In this document: piece after piece, positions 1-7,430 of the stretch
Numbering within the stretch: position 1 is the stretch's first letter
Layout: every line of letters starts with the position of its first letter
Assembly (NCBI RefSeq): GCF_000022025.1
Contig: NC_011886.1
Location: 806,001-870,000 of the forward strand
Direction of reading: 5' to 3'
DNA from: Pseudarthrobacter chlorophenolicus A6
GTDB lineage: Bacteria; Actinomycetota; Actinomycetes; Actinomycetales; Micrococcaceae
DNA length: 64,000 nt
Notes under the pieces: generated by a model
What the model was told of the DNA's origin: nothing
Database searches by the model: none
Seen by the model: only the letters and a program-made list of their open reading frames with translations
Position numbers and translations under genes: made by a program

Positions 1-432
1 GCCGATCAGCGGGGAACGCAGGTTCCGTTCCACGTCCACGCCGAGGGCCTTCAGCGGCGAAATGTACAGCACCTTGGTTTTGCGCTTGGGTGCGCGGGGC
101 CGGCGGGCTTTCGCGGGGGCTTTGGTTCCCTTGGTGCCGGCGGCGGCCGCGGGTACGGCAGCTTCGGCCAGGGATTCGGTGTCTGGGGCGGGCGCCGCGG
201 AGAGGAGCCGGTCCAGTGCCCACAGGAATGCGGCGAGGGTTTTGCCGGACCCGGTGGGAGCCACCACCAGGGCATGCGAACCCGACGAGATGGCGTTCCA
301 GGCGCCGTCCTGGGCGGGGGTGGGTTCGGTGAACGCACCCAGGAACCAGTCGCGGGTGGGCCGGGTGAACTGGCCCATCGGCGCCGTGGCCACGGAACCC
401 CGGCCGTCCGTGGTGGGCTCTTCCTGGTTCAT
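1..432 (-). CDS. lhr: Lhr-type ATP-dependent helicase, N-terminal part (runs off the window)
   Basis: First 144 codons of a DEAD/DEAH superfamily 2 helicase; the rest lies left of position 1. The start is the ATG at 432-430. Residues 34-45 (FTEPTPAQDGAW) are the Q-motif region, 58-65 (APTGSGKT) the Walker A ATP site and 123-130 (YISPLKAL) motif Ia, in the arrangement of Lhr family DNA helicases. A low-complexity Ala/Pro/Lys stretch at about 79-118 sits between Walker A and motif Ia and is probably a surface loop. Lhr proteins unwind DNA or DNA-RNA hybrids during repair and are usually about 1500 residues in actinobacteria. The family call rests only on this N-terminus, but the motif spelling is characteristic. 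Confidence 0.88.
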   Translation of the reverse strand, partial: MNQEEPTTDGRGSVATAPMGQFTRPTRDWFLGAFTEPTPAQDGAWNAISSGSHALVVAPTGSGKTLAAFLWALDRLLSAAPAPDTESLAEAAVPAAAAGTKGTKAPAKARRPRAPKRKTKVLYISPLKALGVDVERNLRSPLIG

Positions 433-604
433 GCCTCCATCATGCCCCACCCCACCGACAGGGCGGCCAGGGCCATGGGGATTGTGCCTGCCTTGCGGCC
501 CAGCCGGAACGATGCCATGCCAGTTCACCTTCCCTCACCCAACGGCTGGCCAAGCCAATCCGTGACAGGTCCGTTATGGTCCACTGCCTATCCACGGCCA
601 ATTT

Positions 605-620
605 GATAAGTATACTTATC
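605..620. promoter_or_regulatory. Perfect 16-bp palindrome upstream of the DUF4383 gene
   Basis: GATAAGTATACTTATC is its own reverse complement and stands 77 bp before the DUF4383 start. It includes TATACT (611-616), a good -10 hexamer, but I see no clear -35. The layout suggests a repressor site over a core promoter. It shares the octamer ATACTTAT with the operator-like repeat at 23222-23247, where the octamer occurs twice. The rest of the 433-696 gap holds nothing else I recognise. Confidence 0.55.
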
Positions 621-696
621 GTGTCGGGGGCGAGTCGAAAGTTCACGCACATCCCGGCGATGACGTGCACTAATACGACTGAAAGCAGGACACATC

Positions 697-1161
697 ATGA
701 CCAGCATGAGTTCCACCGGTCGCACCGCGGGCCGGACCAACATCCAAAAAGCAACGCTGGCCGTCGGCGCCGTCTTCCTCCTGGTGGGGGTTCTGGGCTT
801 CATCCCGGGCATCACGTCCAACTACGAAAGCCTCGGCTTTGCCGGGCACGGTTCCGAGGCATTGCTCCTGGGAATCTTCCAGGTCTCCATCCTCCACAAC
901 ATCGTGCACCTGCTCTTCGGCATCGCCGGCATTGCGATGGCCGGAAGCGCCGCGCAGTCCAGGAACTACCTGATCGGCGGCGGTGCCATCTACCTGGTGC
1001 TGTGGCTGTATGGGCTCCTGATCGGCCAGGATTCGGCAGCCAACTTTGTTCCGGTCAATACCGCTGACAACTGGCTGCACTTCGTTCTCGGAGTCGCCAT
1101 GATCGGCCTGGGCGTCGCGCTTTCACGCGGCACGTCCCGCGCCGGGCGCACCACCGCGTAG
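697..1161 (+). CDS. DUF4383 family membrane protein
   Basis: A 154-residue protein with a short hydrophilic N-terminus (1-18) and four predicted membrane helices (about 19-40, 62-84, 88-110, 124-146). The spacing and motifs such as the Leu/Ile-rich helix followed by HNIVHLLFG fit DUF4383, a family of small actinobacterial and cyanobacterial membrane proteins of unknown function. It is a single-gene unit, with a palindrome upstream and a strong hairpin terminator directly downstream. No catalytic residues are evident. Confidence 0.85.
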   Translation: MTSMSSTGRTAGRTNIQKATLAVGAVFLLVGVLGFIPGITSNYESLGFAGHGSEALLLGIFQVSILHNIVHLLFGIAGIAMAGSAAQSRNYLIGGGAIYLVLWLYGLLIGQDSAANFVPVNTADNWLHFVLGVAMIGLGVALSRGTSRAGRTTA

Positions 1162-1170
1162 GCGCCGCCG

Positions 1171-1222
1171 GGGACAAAAGCAGGCGGTTCGGCAGATGCC
1201 GGACCGCCTGCTTTTTTGTCCC
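1171..1222. terminator. Bidirectional intrinsic terminator
   Basis: A long GC-rich hairpin with arms GCAGGCGGTTCGGCA and TGCCGGACCGCCTGC (one mismatch) around a 2-nt loop, flanked by A4 on the left and T6 on the right. It therefore works for the DUF4383 gene (+) and for the converging lipoprotein gene (-). Confidence 0.88.
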
Positions 1223-1236
1223 TTGAAGGCCTGGCG

Positions 1237-1878
1237 TCAGGCTGTCTGGAACGCGCCGATGGTCAGGAGTTTGATATCGGCGTTGCTGCAGGCGGTGGTG
1301 GGCTGGGCCAGGAAAAGGGACTCGGTGTCTTCCGGCGGGTAGATCCGGTAGCCAGCCGCGTCAACAGGCGAGCAGTCCATGTAATTGCCGGCCTGCGTGT
1401 ACCGCAGCTGGGCCCAGCCCGTTTGGCCAGGTGCCAGCAGGACGTCCGTAACAGGAACGGATTCGTCCCGGGTGGCCGCCGCGCCAATGGGACCGCCCGC
1501 CGCGTCAGCCGCGAGTGACACTCCGGGGAAACCCTTGAGGATGCAGGGCTCGCTGCCGGTGTTGGTGAGGTTGAGCTTCATGTAGACGCTTCCTGCGGCG
1601 CCGCCACCACTGGCGTCGGTGGCGGCGGACAATCCTGCCGCCTTGCACAGTCCGGGTCCCGCCGGCGGGGTGGTTGCCGGGGCGGCGGACGACGGCGGCG
1701 CGGCCGTTGTAGGCGGGGGCGCGGACTGCGAGGGGCTGCCGGAGCCCGTCCCCGGCGCGGCCGGTGTGGTGCTCGTTTGGCTTTGCGGCTGGCCGAGACC
1801 GCATGACGCAAGCAGCAGGACAGCCGCCACGCCGGCCGTCGACAAGGCTATCCCCTGGAGTGTTTTCTGAGACCTCAT
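1237..1878 (-). CDS. DUF4232 domain lipoprotein
   Basis: A 213-residue secreted lipoprotein. The start at 1878 follows a purine-rich AGGTGGTG ribosome site and gives a proper lipoprotein signal: basic N-terminus, hydrophobic core and lipobox LASC with the lipidated Cys at residue 26. Residues about 30-75 are a flexible Pro/Thr/Ala/Ser linker. Residues about 77-213 match the DUF4232 pattern (CKAAGLSA at the start, NTGSEPCILKGFPGVSL in the middle, a Cys near the end), a beta-sandwich of unknown role common in actinobacterial envelope proteins. Further upstream in-frame starts would place the signal peptide internally and were not used. Confidence 0.85.
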   Translation of the reverse strand: MRSQKTLQGIALSTAGVAAVLLLASCGLGQPQSQTSTTPAAPGTGSGSPSQSAPPPTTAAPPSSAAPATTPPAGPGLCKAAGLSAATDASGGGAAGSVYMKLNLTNTGSEPCILKGFPGVSLAADAAGGPIGAAATRDESVPVTDVLLAPGQTGWAQLRYTQAGNYMDCSPVDAAGYRIYPPEDTESLFLAQPTTACSNADIKLLTIGAFQTA

Positions 1879-1940
1879 GCCACCACCTTCGCGGCAGTCC
1901 GGGGCGGCGTCAACGATGCCGCGTGGTCCCAAGGCAATTT

Positions 1941-1969
1941 GATGCCCGGATCGTGATGATCCGGGCATC
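1941..1969 (-). terminator. Hairpin downstream of ycnI
   Basis: A 12-bp perfect stem (GATGCCCGGATC and GATCCGGGCATC, loop GTGAT) lies 10 nt after the ycnI stop. Its T-tract is weak, so termination may be partial. Confidence 0.6.
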
Positions 1970-1978
1970 AAGCCAGGA

Positions 1979-2716
1979 CTACTTGGTGCTGTCGGCTGCC
2001 TTCCGGCGTGCACCACTCCGCAGCAGTGCGAGGCCGCCCAGTACCAGTCCGGCCACGCCGGCGCCGAGGCCGGCCCAACTGCGGGCATCGGCGCCGCTGT
2101 CCGTCACGGACGCTGCCTGTTCCGTGTGGGTTGCCGCGGTTGCGGTGGCACCGTGTCCATCTGACGCAGCGGCCTCGGTGATGGTGATGGATGGCGCCGG
2201 GGCCTTCAGGGAATGCGGGTCCTGGCCATCCTTGGCGATTTCCGACCAGTCCGTCTGGCCAACCTCGCACGTCTGCATCGTGGGGAAGTTCAGCGTGGTG
2301 CCTGCGGCGTCGGGAAGCTTGACGGAGAGGACCAGCGTGTCACGAAGGTCGTGGGCCAGGGGCGTTTTGGCCGTGTAGACGATCTGGCTGGTCCGCTTGG
2401 TGATGGAGCTGCCGTCGGCGAGCTTCTTCGGCTCGGCGAGCTGTTCGGTTACCTTTTCCGCGGTCCAGTTGGGGTTCACGGTGGGCTGGGCGTCATTGAG
2501 CTCTGCCGGCAGGGTAATGGCCACCTTGGTGGTGGCGGATTCCTCGCACCCGTGGGGGATGGCGAATGTCAGCAGTGCGTAGGAGCTGGCAGAGGTCTTG
2601 TCCGGCGTCACGCCCACATGGGCGGACGCGGCTCCGGCGCCGGCCAGGATCAGTGCGGCGGTGCCGCCGGCCGCTGCGGCTGTGGTCAGGGTACGGCGAA
2701 GGATCGGGGAAGTCAT
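1979..2716 (-). CDS. ycnI: YcnI family copper-binding protein (DUF1775)
   Basis: A 245-residue exported protein. The signal peptide ends in ASA at residue 32, so the mature chain begins with His33. YcnI proteins are known to bind Cu(II) through a conserved His of this region plus Trp and acidic residues. The DUF1775 domain covers about 33-165 (HVGVTPDKTSASSYALLTF onward, with TMQTCEVGQTDWSEIA near its end). A Ser/Thr/Ala linker and one C-terminal membrane helix (about 214-232) with a basic stop-transfer tail follow, so it should be anchored with the copper site outside. The downstream neighbour is a His-containing membrane protein on the same strand, probably co-functional in copper handling. 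Confidence 0.9.
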   Translation of the reverse strand: MTSPILRRTLTTAAAAGGTAALILAGAGAASAHVGVTPDKTSASSYALLTFAIPHGCEESATTKVAITLPAELNDAQPTVNPNWTAEKVTEQLAEPKKLADGSSITKRTSQIVYTAKTPLAHDLRDTLVLSVKLPDAAGTTLNFPTMQTCEVGQTDWSEIAKDGQDPHSLKAPAPSITITEAAASDGHGATATAATHTEQAASVTDSGADARSWAGLGAGVAGLVLGGLALLRSGARRKAADSTK

Positions 2717-2797
2717 GGGTTGCCTTTCTGGCGCACGCCATACGTGGCGCGCAAAGTTTTTGGGAAAGCCCGGGCCGGCGTGGAGTGCAGGCGCGGG

Positions 2798-3424
2798 TCA
2801 GAAGGAAAGCACGACGGCGGAAGGCGGGCCGCGTCGGCTGTCCTGCCGCAGGTTCCGCCAGGGGCGGTGGGGAGCGGCGGGTGTGGGGAATACTGCGAAA
2901 ACCGGCTCGACGTCGTCGAGCGTGACGGTAACGGGAAGGCCGGCGAGGGGCCGCAGCCACCCGGCCAGGGCCCAAAGCGCTGCTTCGCCCTTGGCCAGCA
3001 AGAGGGCACATCCCAGGGTTGCCAGCGCGTGCGCGGCCAGCATCAGGGAGCCCGAGGCAGGGTCTGCCGGGCCCACGTGCCCGGCCATGGCCACCAGGTC
3101 CGGCGGGAGCGCGGGCACGCCGTGCTGGTGGCCTGTATAGGCTGCCGCGGGACCCGACGGCTGTGAGGGCACGCTGAACGTGGCGAACAGTTCGTGCAGC
3201 GCCAGTTGCCCGCCGCCCATCAGCCCGGCCATGGCCGGGAACGAGAGCCTGAGCCTGGTGGCGGCGGTGCTGGCGAGACCCGTGAGCGCCAGGATGGCGA
3301 GGAGGATCCCCGGAGCGGGCAGCTGCCCGCCGCCGGCCACGTGGGCGCCCGCCGCAAGGGTAAGGATGCCAGTTGCAAGGGCCGAGGCGCGGACGAGGTG
3401 GAAGGGTGTGCGGTGTGCCGGCAC
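2798..3424 (-). CDS. Multi-spanning membrane protein next to ycnI
   Basis: A 208-residue protein, mostly hydrophobic, with about four predicted helices (10-32, 38-58, 63-85, 125-160). A loop with His residues (TGHQHG, then MAGH) lies near 97-116. The pairing with ycnI on the same strand (81-bp gap) recurs in actinobacteria and suggests a role in copper uptake or efflux. I do not recognise a named family, so this role is inferred from context only. Confidence 0.65.
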   Translation of the reverse strand: MPAHRTPFHLVRASALATGILTLAAGAHVAGGGQLPAPGILLAILALTGLASTAATRLRLSFPAMAGLMGGGQLALHELFATFSVPSQPSGPAAAYTGHQHGVPALPPDLVAMAGHVGPADPASGSLMLAAHALATLGCALLLAKGEAALWALAGWLRPLAGLPVTVTLDDVEPVFAVFPTPAAPHRPWRNLRQDSRRGPPSAVVLSF

Positions 3425-3587
3425 TGACTCTCCCCTCCCGGTGCGGTGGCGCGTACAACGGCAGGAAACAGCGGTTGTTCCTGCCCGCCCGATTCTACCG
3501 GGGAACCACGGACGTTGCGGCGCCGGGCCGGCTCCATGTGGAAATCCGCAGCAGGCTGAGGGGAAGGGTTGTGGGGGACGGGACGCG

Positions 3588-4655
3588 TCAGGCCCCGGCC
3601 AGCAGCTCCGCCAGGACGTCTGCAGCGCTGTGGTGCCGGATGAGCCGCGCGGACTGACCCGCCCACAGTGACATGAGGTCCGTGTTTCCCGCCGCGGCGG
3701 CCGTCGGGCGGAACCGGCCGGTCAGCCAGTTCTGGACGGGGAACGGGGCGATGGCCGGTGGCGCCAGTTCGGAGATGACCCGGTTGGGGATTCCGCGTGC
3801 CAGCCGCCCGCTCAGCGCGCGGGTGAGGACGGTATTTCCCGCGGCCGGGCTGTGCAGCAGCTCCCGGTACGCCGGGGCGGCCGCGGATTCATGGGTAGCC
3901 AGGAACGCCGTGCCAACCTGGACACCCTCGGCGCCCAGCGCCAGGGCGGCGGCGAACCCGCGCCGGTCAGCGATGCCGCCGGCCGCTATGACAGGGATGC
4001 TGACGGCGTCGGCCACCTGGGGGACGAGGGAGAACGTGCCCACCAGGGAGTCCTCGGCCGGGCGCAGGAAGGACACGCGGTGGCCGCCGGACTCCATGCC
4101 GCTGGCCACCACGGCATCCACACCGCCCGCCTCCAGGGCCAGGGCCTCCTCCACGGTGGTGGCGGTGCCGGCCACTTTGATCCCGCGACGGTGCGCTTCT
4201 TCCACTATTTCCGGCGCGGGGACGCCAAAGACGAAGCTCACGACGGCGGGGGCAGCCTCCAGCGTTGCCTCCACCTGCTCGCCGTAGTCGGCCATGAATC
4301 GTTCCGGCATGTCCGGCAATTCCAGGCCCAGCTCCTCGAAATAGGGCTGGAGGGCACGGACGTAGCTGTCGAACTCTGTCCGGGGCAGCTCAGTCGTCTC
4401 GCTGCCGGTGGGTACCCACAGATTAAGGGCGAACGGCTTGGCCGTGGCGGCGCGAAGCTGCGCCGCCGTCTTGAGGATCGCGGCGCCGTCGTACCCGTAC
4501 AGGCCGTACGAACCCAGCCCGCCGCCGTCGGACACCGCCGCGCTGAGTGCCACGGAAGACACCCCGCCGAAGGGGCCAAGCACTACCGGCACGTCTATGC
4601 CGAGCACGTCCGTGAGCCTGCTGCGGCGTGAAGCGGCGTGGTCCTGCTGGGGCAT
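3588..4655 (-). CDS. Nitronate monooxygenase
   Basis: A 355-residue FMN enzyme of the 2-nitropropane dioxygenase/nitronate monooxygenase family, which oxidises alkyl nitronates to carbonyl compounds and nitrite. The N-terminal beta strand and glycine loop (PVVLGPFGGVSS), the catalytic-His segment (ASGMESGGHRV) and the FMN phosphate site (IPVIAAGGIADRRGF, then GAEGVQVGTAFL) are in normal order and length. The start at 4655 is preceded by AGGAGA with good spacing; the longer in-frame extension upstream has atypical composition and was rejected. It is a single gene, convergent with nothing and divergent from the small gene at 4836. Confidence 0.9.
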   Translation of the reverse strand: MPQQDHAASRRSRLTDVLGIDVPVVLGPFGGVSSVALSAAVSDGGGLGSYGLYGYDGAAILKTAAQLRAATAKPFALNLWVPTGSETTELPRTEFDSYVRALQPYFEELGLELPDMPERFMADYGEQVEATLEAAPAVVSFVFGVPAPEIVEEAHRRGIKVAGTATTVEEALALEAGGVDAVVASGMESGGHRVSFLRPAEDSLVGTFSLVPQVADAVSIPVIAAGGIADRRGFAAALALGAEGVQVGTAFLATHESAAAPAYRELLHSPAAGNTVLTRALSGRLARGIPNRVISELAPPAIAPFPVQNWLTGRFRPTAAAAGNTDLMSLWAGQSARLIRHHSAADVLAELLAGA

Positions 4656-4835
4656 GGCGTTCTCCTGACGGATCCGGTGGTTTGCGGCTGCTTCGACCAG
4701 TCTTGCAGGGCCGGGCTGCGCTCCCAAGTCCCGGCCCGGTACCGCTGCGCTGGGATGAAGAAGAGCGCCGGCTGCGTCCGGGGCGCCCGGCGATAGACTG
4801 CATTCCATCAGTGCAGGCGATCTAAGGAGAAGTTC

Positions 4836-5183
4836 ATGGACTACACCGGAAGCCAGTCAGAAAAGGTTGTTCCGGCCGGTGAACTTGGCCGCAGCCACAT
4901 CGGCCAGACCATCACCTTCCAGCCCAACGAATTCACCGTGGTGTTTGGCAAGCTTGCCGGGATCGCGCGGACCGAAGCCATGGTCTACCTGTCACTGCAG
5001 GGCGTCGGAAACGGCACGCACCTGAAGGACGAGTACGACCTCCCGGCCACCCATGACGTCTATGTTCCCGTGGATGTCATCAGCAACGCGGAAACCACCA
5101 TCAAGGACCTCTTCGGAAAAGTCCAGGAGAACCTCCGCGGCGGCGGCCACAGGGGCGGCGAGGACCGCACCGACAAACTGTAG
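4836..5183 (+). CDS. Small conserved hypothetical protein
   Basis: A 115-residue soluble protein with a strong ribosome site (AAGGAGAA) before the ATG. It has no signal peptide or membrane segment, and a glycine/charged tail (about 100-115). I do not recognise a family. Its codon use matches the host genes and the start is well supported, so it is probably real. Its neighbours are unrelated single genes. Confidence 0.75.
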   Translation: MDYTGSQSEKVVPAGELGRSHIGQTITFQPNEFTVVFGKLAGIARTEAMVYLSLQGVGNGTHLKDEYDLPATHDVYVPVDVISNAETTIKDLFGKVQENLRGGGHRGGEDRTDKL

Positions 5184-5226
5184 CCGCACGGGCCACCAGC
5201 GGAGGGTGGCCCGGTACAGCCGGGCC

Positions 5227-5835
5227 TTACGCCTGCGGAAGCACCACCACGCCGGTGGCGGCCTGAAGGTACGGGGCCGGATCGGGGTCGTCGCCGCCGG
5301 CCCATTCGAGCCACGCCTGGAACGTGGCACCGATAAAGGCCGCACAGGCATACCGTGCAGTAGCGGCAGGAACCCCGGCCGCCTCGAGGTGCGCCAGGGT
5401 GCGTTCACGCTGGGCGCCGAGTGCCTCGTAGCTGCGGTTGAGCAGTTCCCGGTGCGCGCCGATCAGGCGGAGGCGCGCCCGGGTGACCGCCAGGTCGGGC
5501 AAGGCGGCTGCGCCGGCAATCACGGCCCGGCGCAGCCCGTCCAGCGGATCGTCACCGGCGGACGGCAGGGGACCCGTTTCCAGCGCCAGTACCGATGCTT
5601 CGATGGCCGGCTCGGTACCGCCCCACACCAGGTCCGCCTTGGTGGCGAAATAGCGGTACAGGCTCTTCCGGCCTATTCCGGCAGCCCGGGCAATGTCCTC
5701 CATGGAGGTTTCCTCGTACCCGTTCCGGACGAACAGCTTCACGGCCACCCGCGCCACGGCCTCGGGATCTATGGTGGCAGGGCGTCCCGTGGACCTGGTT
5801 GCTGGCTCTACCGTCGGCATGCCAACAGTATTCAC
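5227..5835 (-). CDS. TetR family transcriptional regulator
   Basis: A TetR repressor of about 202 residues. The DNA-binding helix-turn-helix is TSMEDIARAAGIGRKSLYRYFATKADL, near residues 44-70; the C-terminal half is the variable ligand-binding domain. I chose the GTG at 5835 because AAGGAAGG lies 9 nt before it; the in-frame GTG at 5844 abuts that site and an ATG lies at 5820. A perfect inverted repeat at 5854-5870 separates it from the divergent SDR gene, so it very probably represses that gene and itself. The same core sequence recurs at 15.7 kb, which widens its possible regulon. Confidence 0.88.
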   Translation of the reverse strand: MNTVGMPTVEPATRSTGRPATIDPEAVARVAVKLFVRNGYEETSMEDIARAAGIGRKSLYRYFATKADLVWGGTEPAIEASVLALETGPLPSAGDDPLDGLRRAVIAGAAALPDLAVTRARLRLIGAHRELLNRSYEALGAQRERTLAHLEAAGVPAATARYACAAFIGATFQAWLEWAGGDDPDPAPYLQAATGVVVLPQA

Positions 5836-5853
5836 CCTGGACACCCTTCCTTA

Positions 5854-5870
5854 ATGACACTCTGTGTCAT
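5854..5870. promoter_or_regulatory. TetR operator, perfect inverted repeat
   Basis: ATGACAC-TCT-GTGTCAT has two 7-bp arms that are exact reverse complements with a 3-nt spacer. It lies between the divergent tetR (starts 5835) and SDR (starts 5910) genes, the usual position for a TetR-family operator. The 11-mer TGACACTCTGT within it is found again at 15734-15744. Confidence 0.8.
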
Positions 5871-5909
5871 AAGCTGGCGGCACCAGCCCAATCCATCGGA
5901 AGGAACACC

Positions 5910-6689
5910 ATGGGCAACGACGCCGCATGGCAGGAAAATGCCACTCCAGGCCGCTTCTCCGGCAGGACCGTCATCGTCACCGGGGCCGGCTCGGGCATCG
6001 GCCAGGCCACCGCGCTGCGGATAGCCCGGGAGGGTGGACGGGTCATTGCCGCGGACATCAGCAAGCAGCGGCTGGACGATCTCGTGGCTGATAACCCCGG
6101 CCTGGACCTGGTCCCGGTTGCCGGTGACATTTCCACCGAAGAGACAGTGGCTGCCGTCATTGCCGCTGCCGGCGGGCGGGTGGACGCACTGGCCAACATC
6201 GCCGGGATCATGGACAACTTTGCCCCCATCCACGAGGTGGACGACGAACTCTGGGACCGGGTGTTCCGCATCAACGTCACGGCGCTGATGCGCCTCACCC
6301 GGGCAGTGGTTCCGCTGATGCTGGAGGCAGGTGGGGGATCGGTGGTCAACGTCGCCTCCGAGGCCGGGCTGCGCGGATCGGCCGCCGGCGCCGCCTATAC
6401 AGCCTCGAAGCATGCCGTGGTGGGCCTGACCAAGAACTCCGCCGTCATGTACGGCCCCCGCGGGCTCCGCTTCAACGCCGTTGTGCCGGGCGCCACCATC
6501 ACCAACATCGAAGCCAACTGGGGCTCGGAATTGGCAGCAGGCCGGCTAGGTCCGCTGATGCAGGCCAACATCCCCGCGCCCGCCACCGCTGCACAGTTGG
6601 CAGCGTCCATCACGTTCCTCCTCAGCGAGGACGGCACCAACGTCAACGGCGCCATCCTCGCGTCCGACGGCGGCTGGTCGGCTGTGTGA
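5910..6689 (+). CDS. Short-chain dehydrogenase/reductase (SDR)
   Basis: A 259-residue classical SDR that oxidises or reduces an alcohol/carbonyl with NAD(P). Cofactor motif TGAGSGIG is at 24-31, an NIAG-type motif at 96-99, and the catalytic triad is Ser150, Tyr163 and Lys167 (YTASK). AGGAA precedes the ATG. It is transcribed away from a TetR regulator across a perfect operator, so expression should be ligand-induced. The substrate is unknown. The adjacent aromatic-acid locus and the shared operator with the cluster at 15.7 kb hint at a xenobiotic or plant compound. Confidence 0.9.
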   Translation: MGNDAAWQENATPGRFSGRTVIVTGAGSGIGQATALRIAREGGRVIAADISKQRLDDLVADNPGLDLVPVAGDISTEETVAAVIAAAGGRVDALANIAGIMDNFAPIHEVDDELWDRVFRINVTALMRLTRAVVPLMLEAGGGSVVNVASEAGLRGSAAGAAYTASKHAVVGLTKNSAVMYGPRGLRFNAVVPGATITNIEANWGSELAAGRLGPLMQANIPAPATAAQLAASITFLLSEDGTNVNGAILASDGGWSAV

Positions 6690-6697
6690 GACCCCAG

Positions 6698-6765
6698 CCG
6701 ATTCGACGGTTCCCTGCGCACGCGACGCTAACGGGCGTCGACCGGGCAGGGAACCGTCGAATCGG
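6698..6765. repeat. Nested inverted repeat between convergent genes
   Basis: A perfect 20-bp arm (CCGATTCGACGGTTCCCTGC, 6698-6717) is repeated in inverted form at 6746-6765. The 28-nt interior contains a second hairpin (CGACGC/GCGTCG at 6723-6728 and 6735-6740). It ends 3 bp before the isomerase stop. It could terminate both convergent genes, but there is no T-tract, and the long exact arms with a nested hairpin look more like a dispersed intergenic element. Confidence 0.7.
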
Positions 6766-6767
6766 GC

Positions 6768-7430
6768 TCAGATCCAGGCCGGCGCAGCGGGCACGGGTTC
6801 AACCGCTTCGCCGGCCTGGCGTGCCGTGACGCCGGCGGTGCCGCGTCCGGAGGCCCACTGCGCGATGGCCGCCAGCGGGCCGGAAACCGTCACGGGCGAG
6901 CCGGTCGCGGTGTCGCCGTAAACCAGCGCGGACGGCTGGCCCTTTACTTCAACCACCAGGTCCTTGTCCGTGCCGCGGGTGGACCAGGCGCCGGTGATGT
7001 CCTTGAGCAGCCGGGCCAGGACGGAGGCGGGGATGTCCGTGAAGGATGCGCCGTTGTCCAGGTCCACGGCGTGCACCCAGACTTCGCGGGTGCGCATCCA
7101 CACTGTTTCCTCGGCCGGGACCACGCGGCCCTGCACGGTCTTGACCTTGTGGTGCCAGGAATCGGCGGGCAGGTCGCGCCATTCGACGTTCAGGTGGACC
7201 GCCGAATGGTCGAACAGGTTACGCAGCGCGATAGGGCTCAGCGTGGCACCGAAATCAATCTCGTGGTTCCGGACTTCCACCGACGGATACATCGGCGTTT
7301 CCACCCCGGTGGCCGCCCACTCCACCAGCCGGGCGATGGCCCGGGCGTTGTAGCCCACATGGGCCACAACATGCCTGCGGCTCCAGCCGCCCAGCAGGGA
7401 GCCACCGTCCAGGTCGGCATCGGTGAGCTC
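6768..7430 (-). pseudogene. Mycothiol-dependent maleylpyruvate isomerase, N-terminus missing
   Basis: About 220 residues match the maleylpyruvate isomerase/DinB-like family that uses mycothiol to isomerise maleylpyruvate to fumarylpyruvate in the gentisate pathway. Recognisable are the LTDADLDGGSLLGGWSRRHVV segment, the His-bearing helix AHVGYNARAI, and TREVWVHAVDLDNGASF near the C-terminal domain. Recognisable sequence begins only at the equivalent of about residue 35-40 of a normal enzyme of about 240 residues. Upstream of 7430 the DNA switches at once to a transporter gene on the other strand, so no start codon or first helix remains. I read it as inactivated by a deletion. Confidence 0.75.

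Noticed and set aside
440..670. Short minus-strand frame upstream of the helicase gene
   Set aside because: It runs through the palindromic promoter region and has no ribosome site or family features.
7071..7427. 5' extension of the MFS frame upstream of the junction
   Set aside because: This part is antisense to the maleylpyruvate isomerase and lacks hydrophobic helices, so it is not the missing transporter N-terminus.
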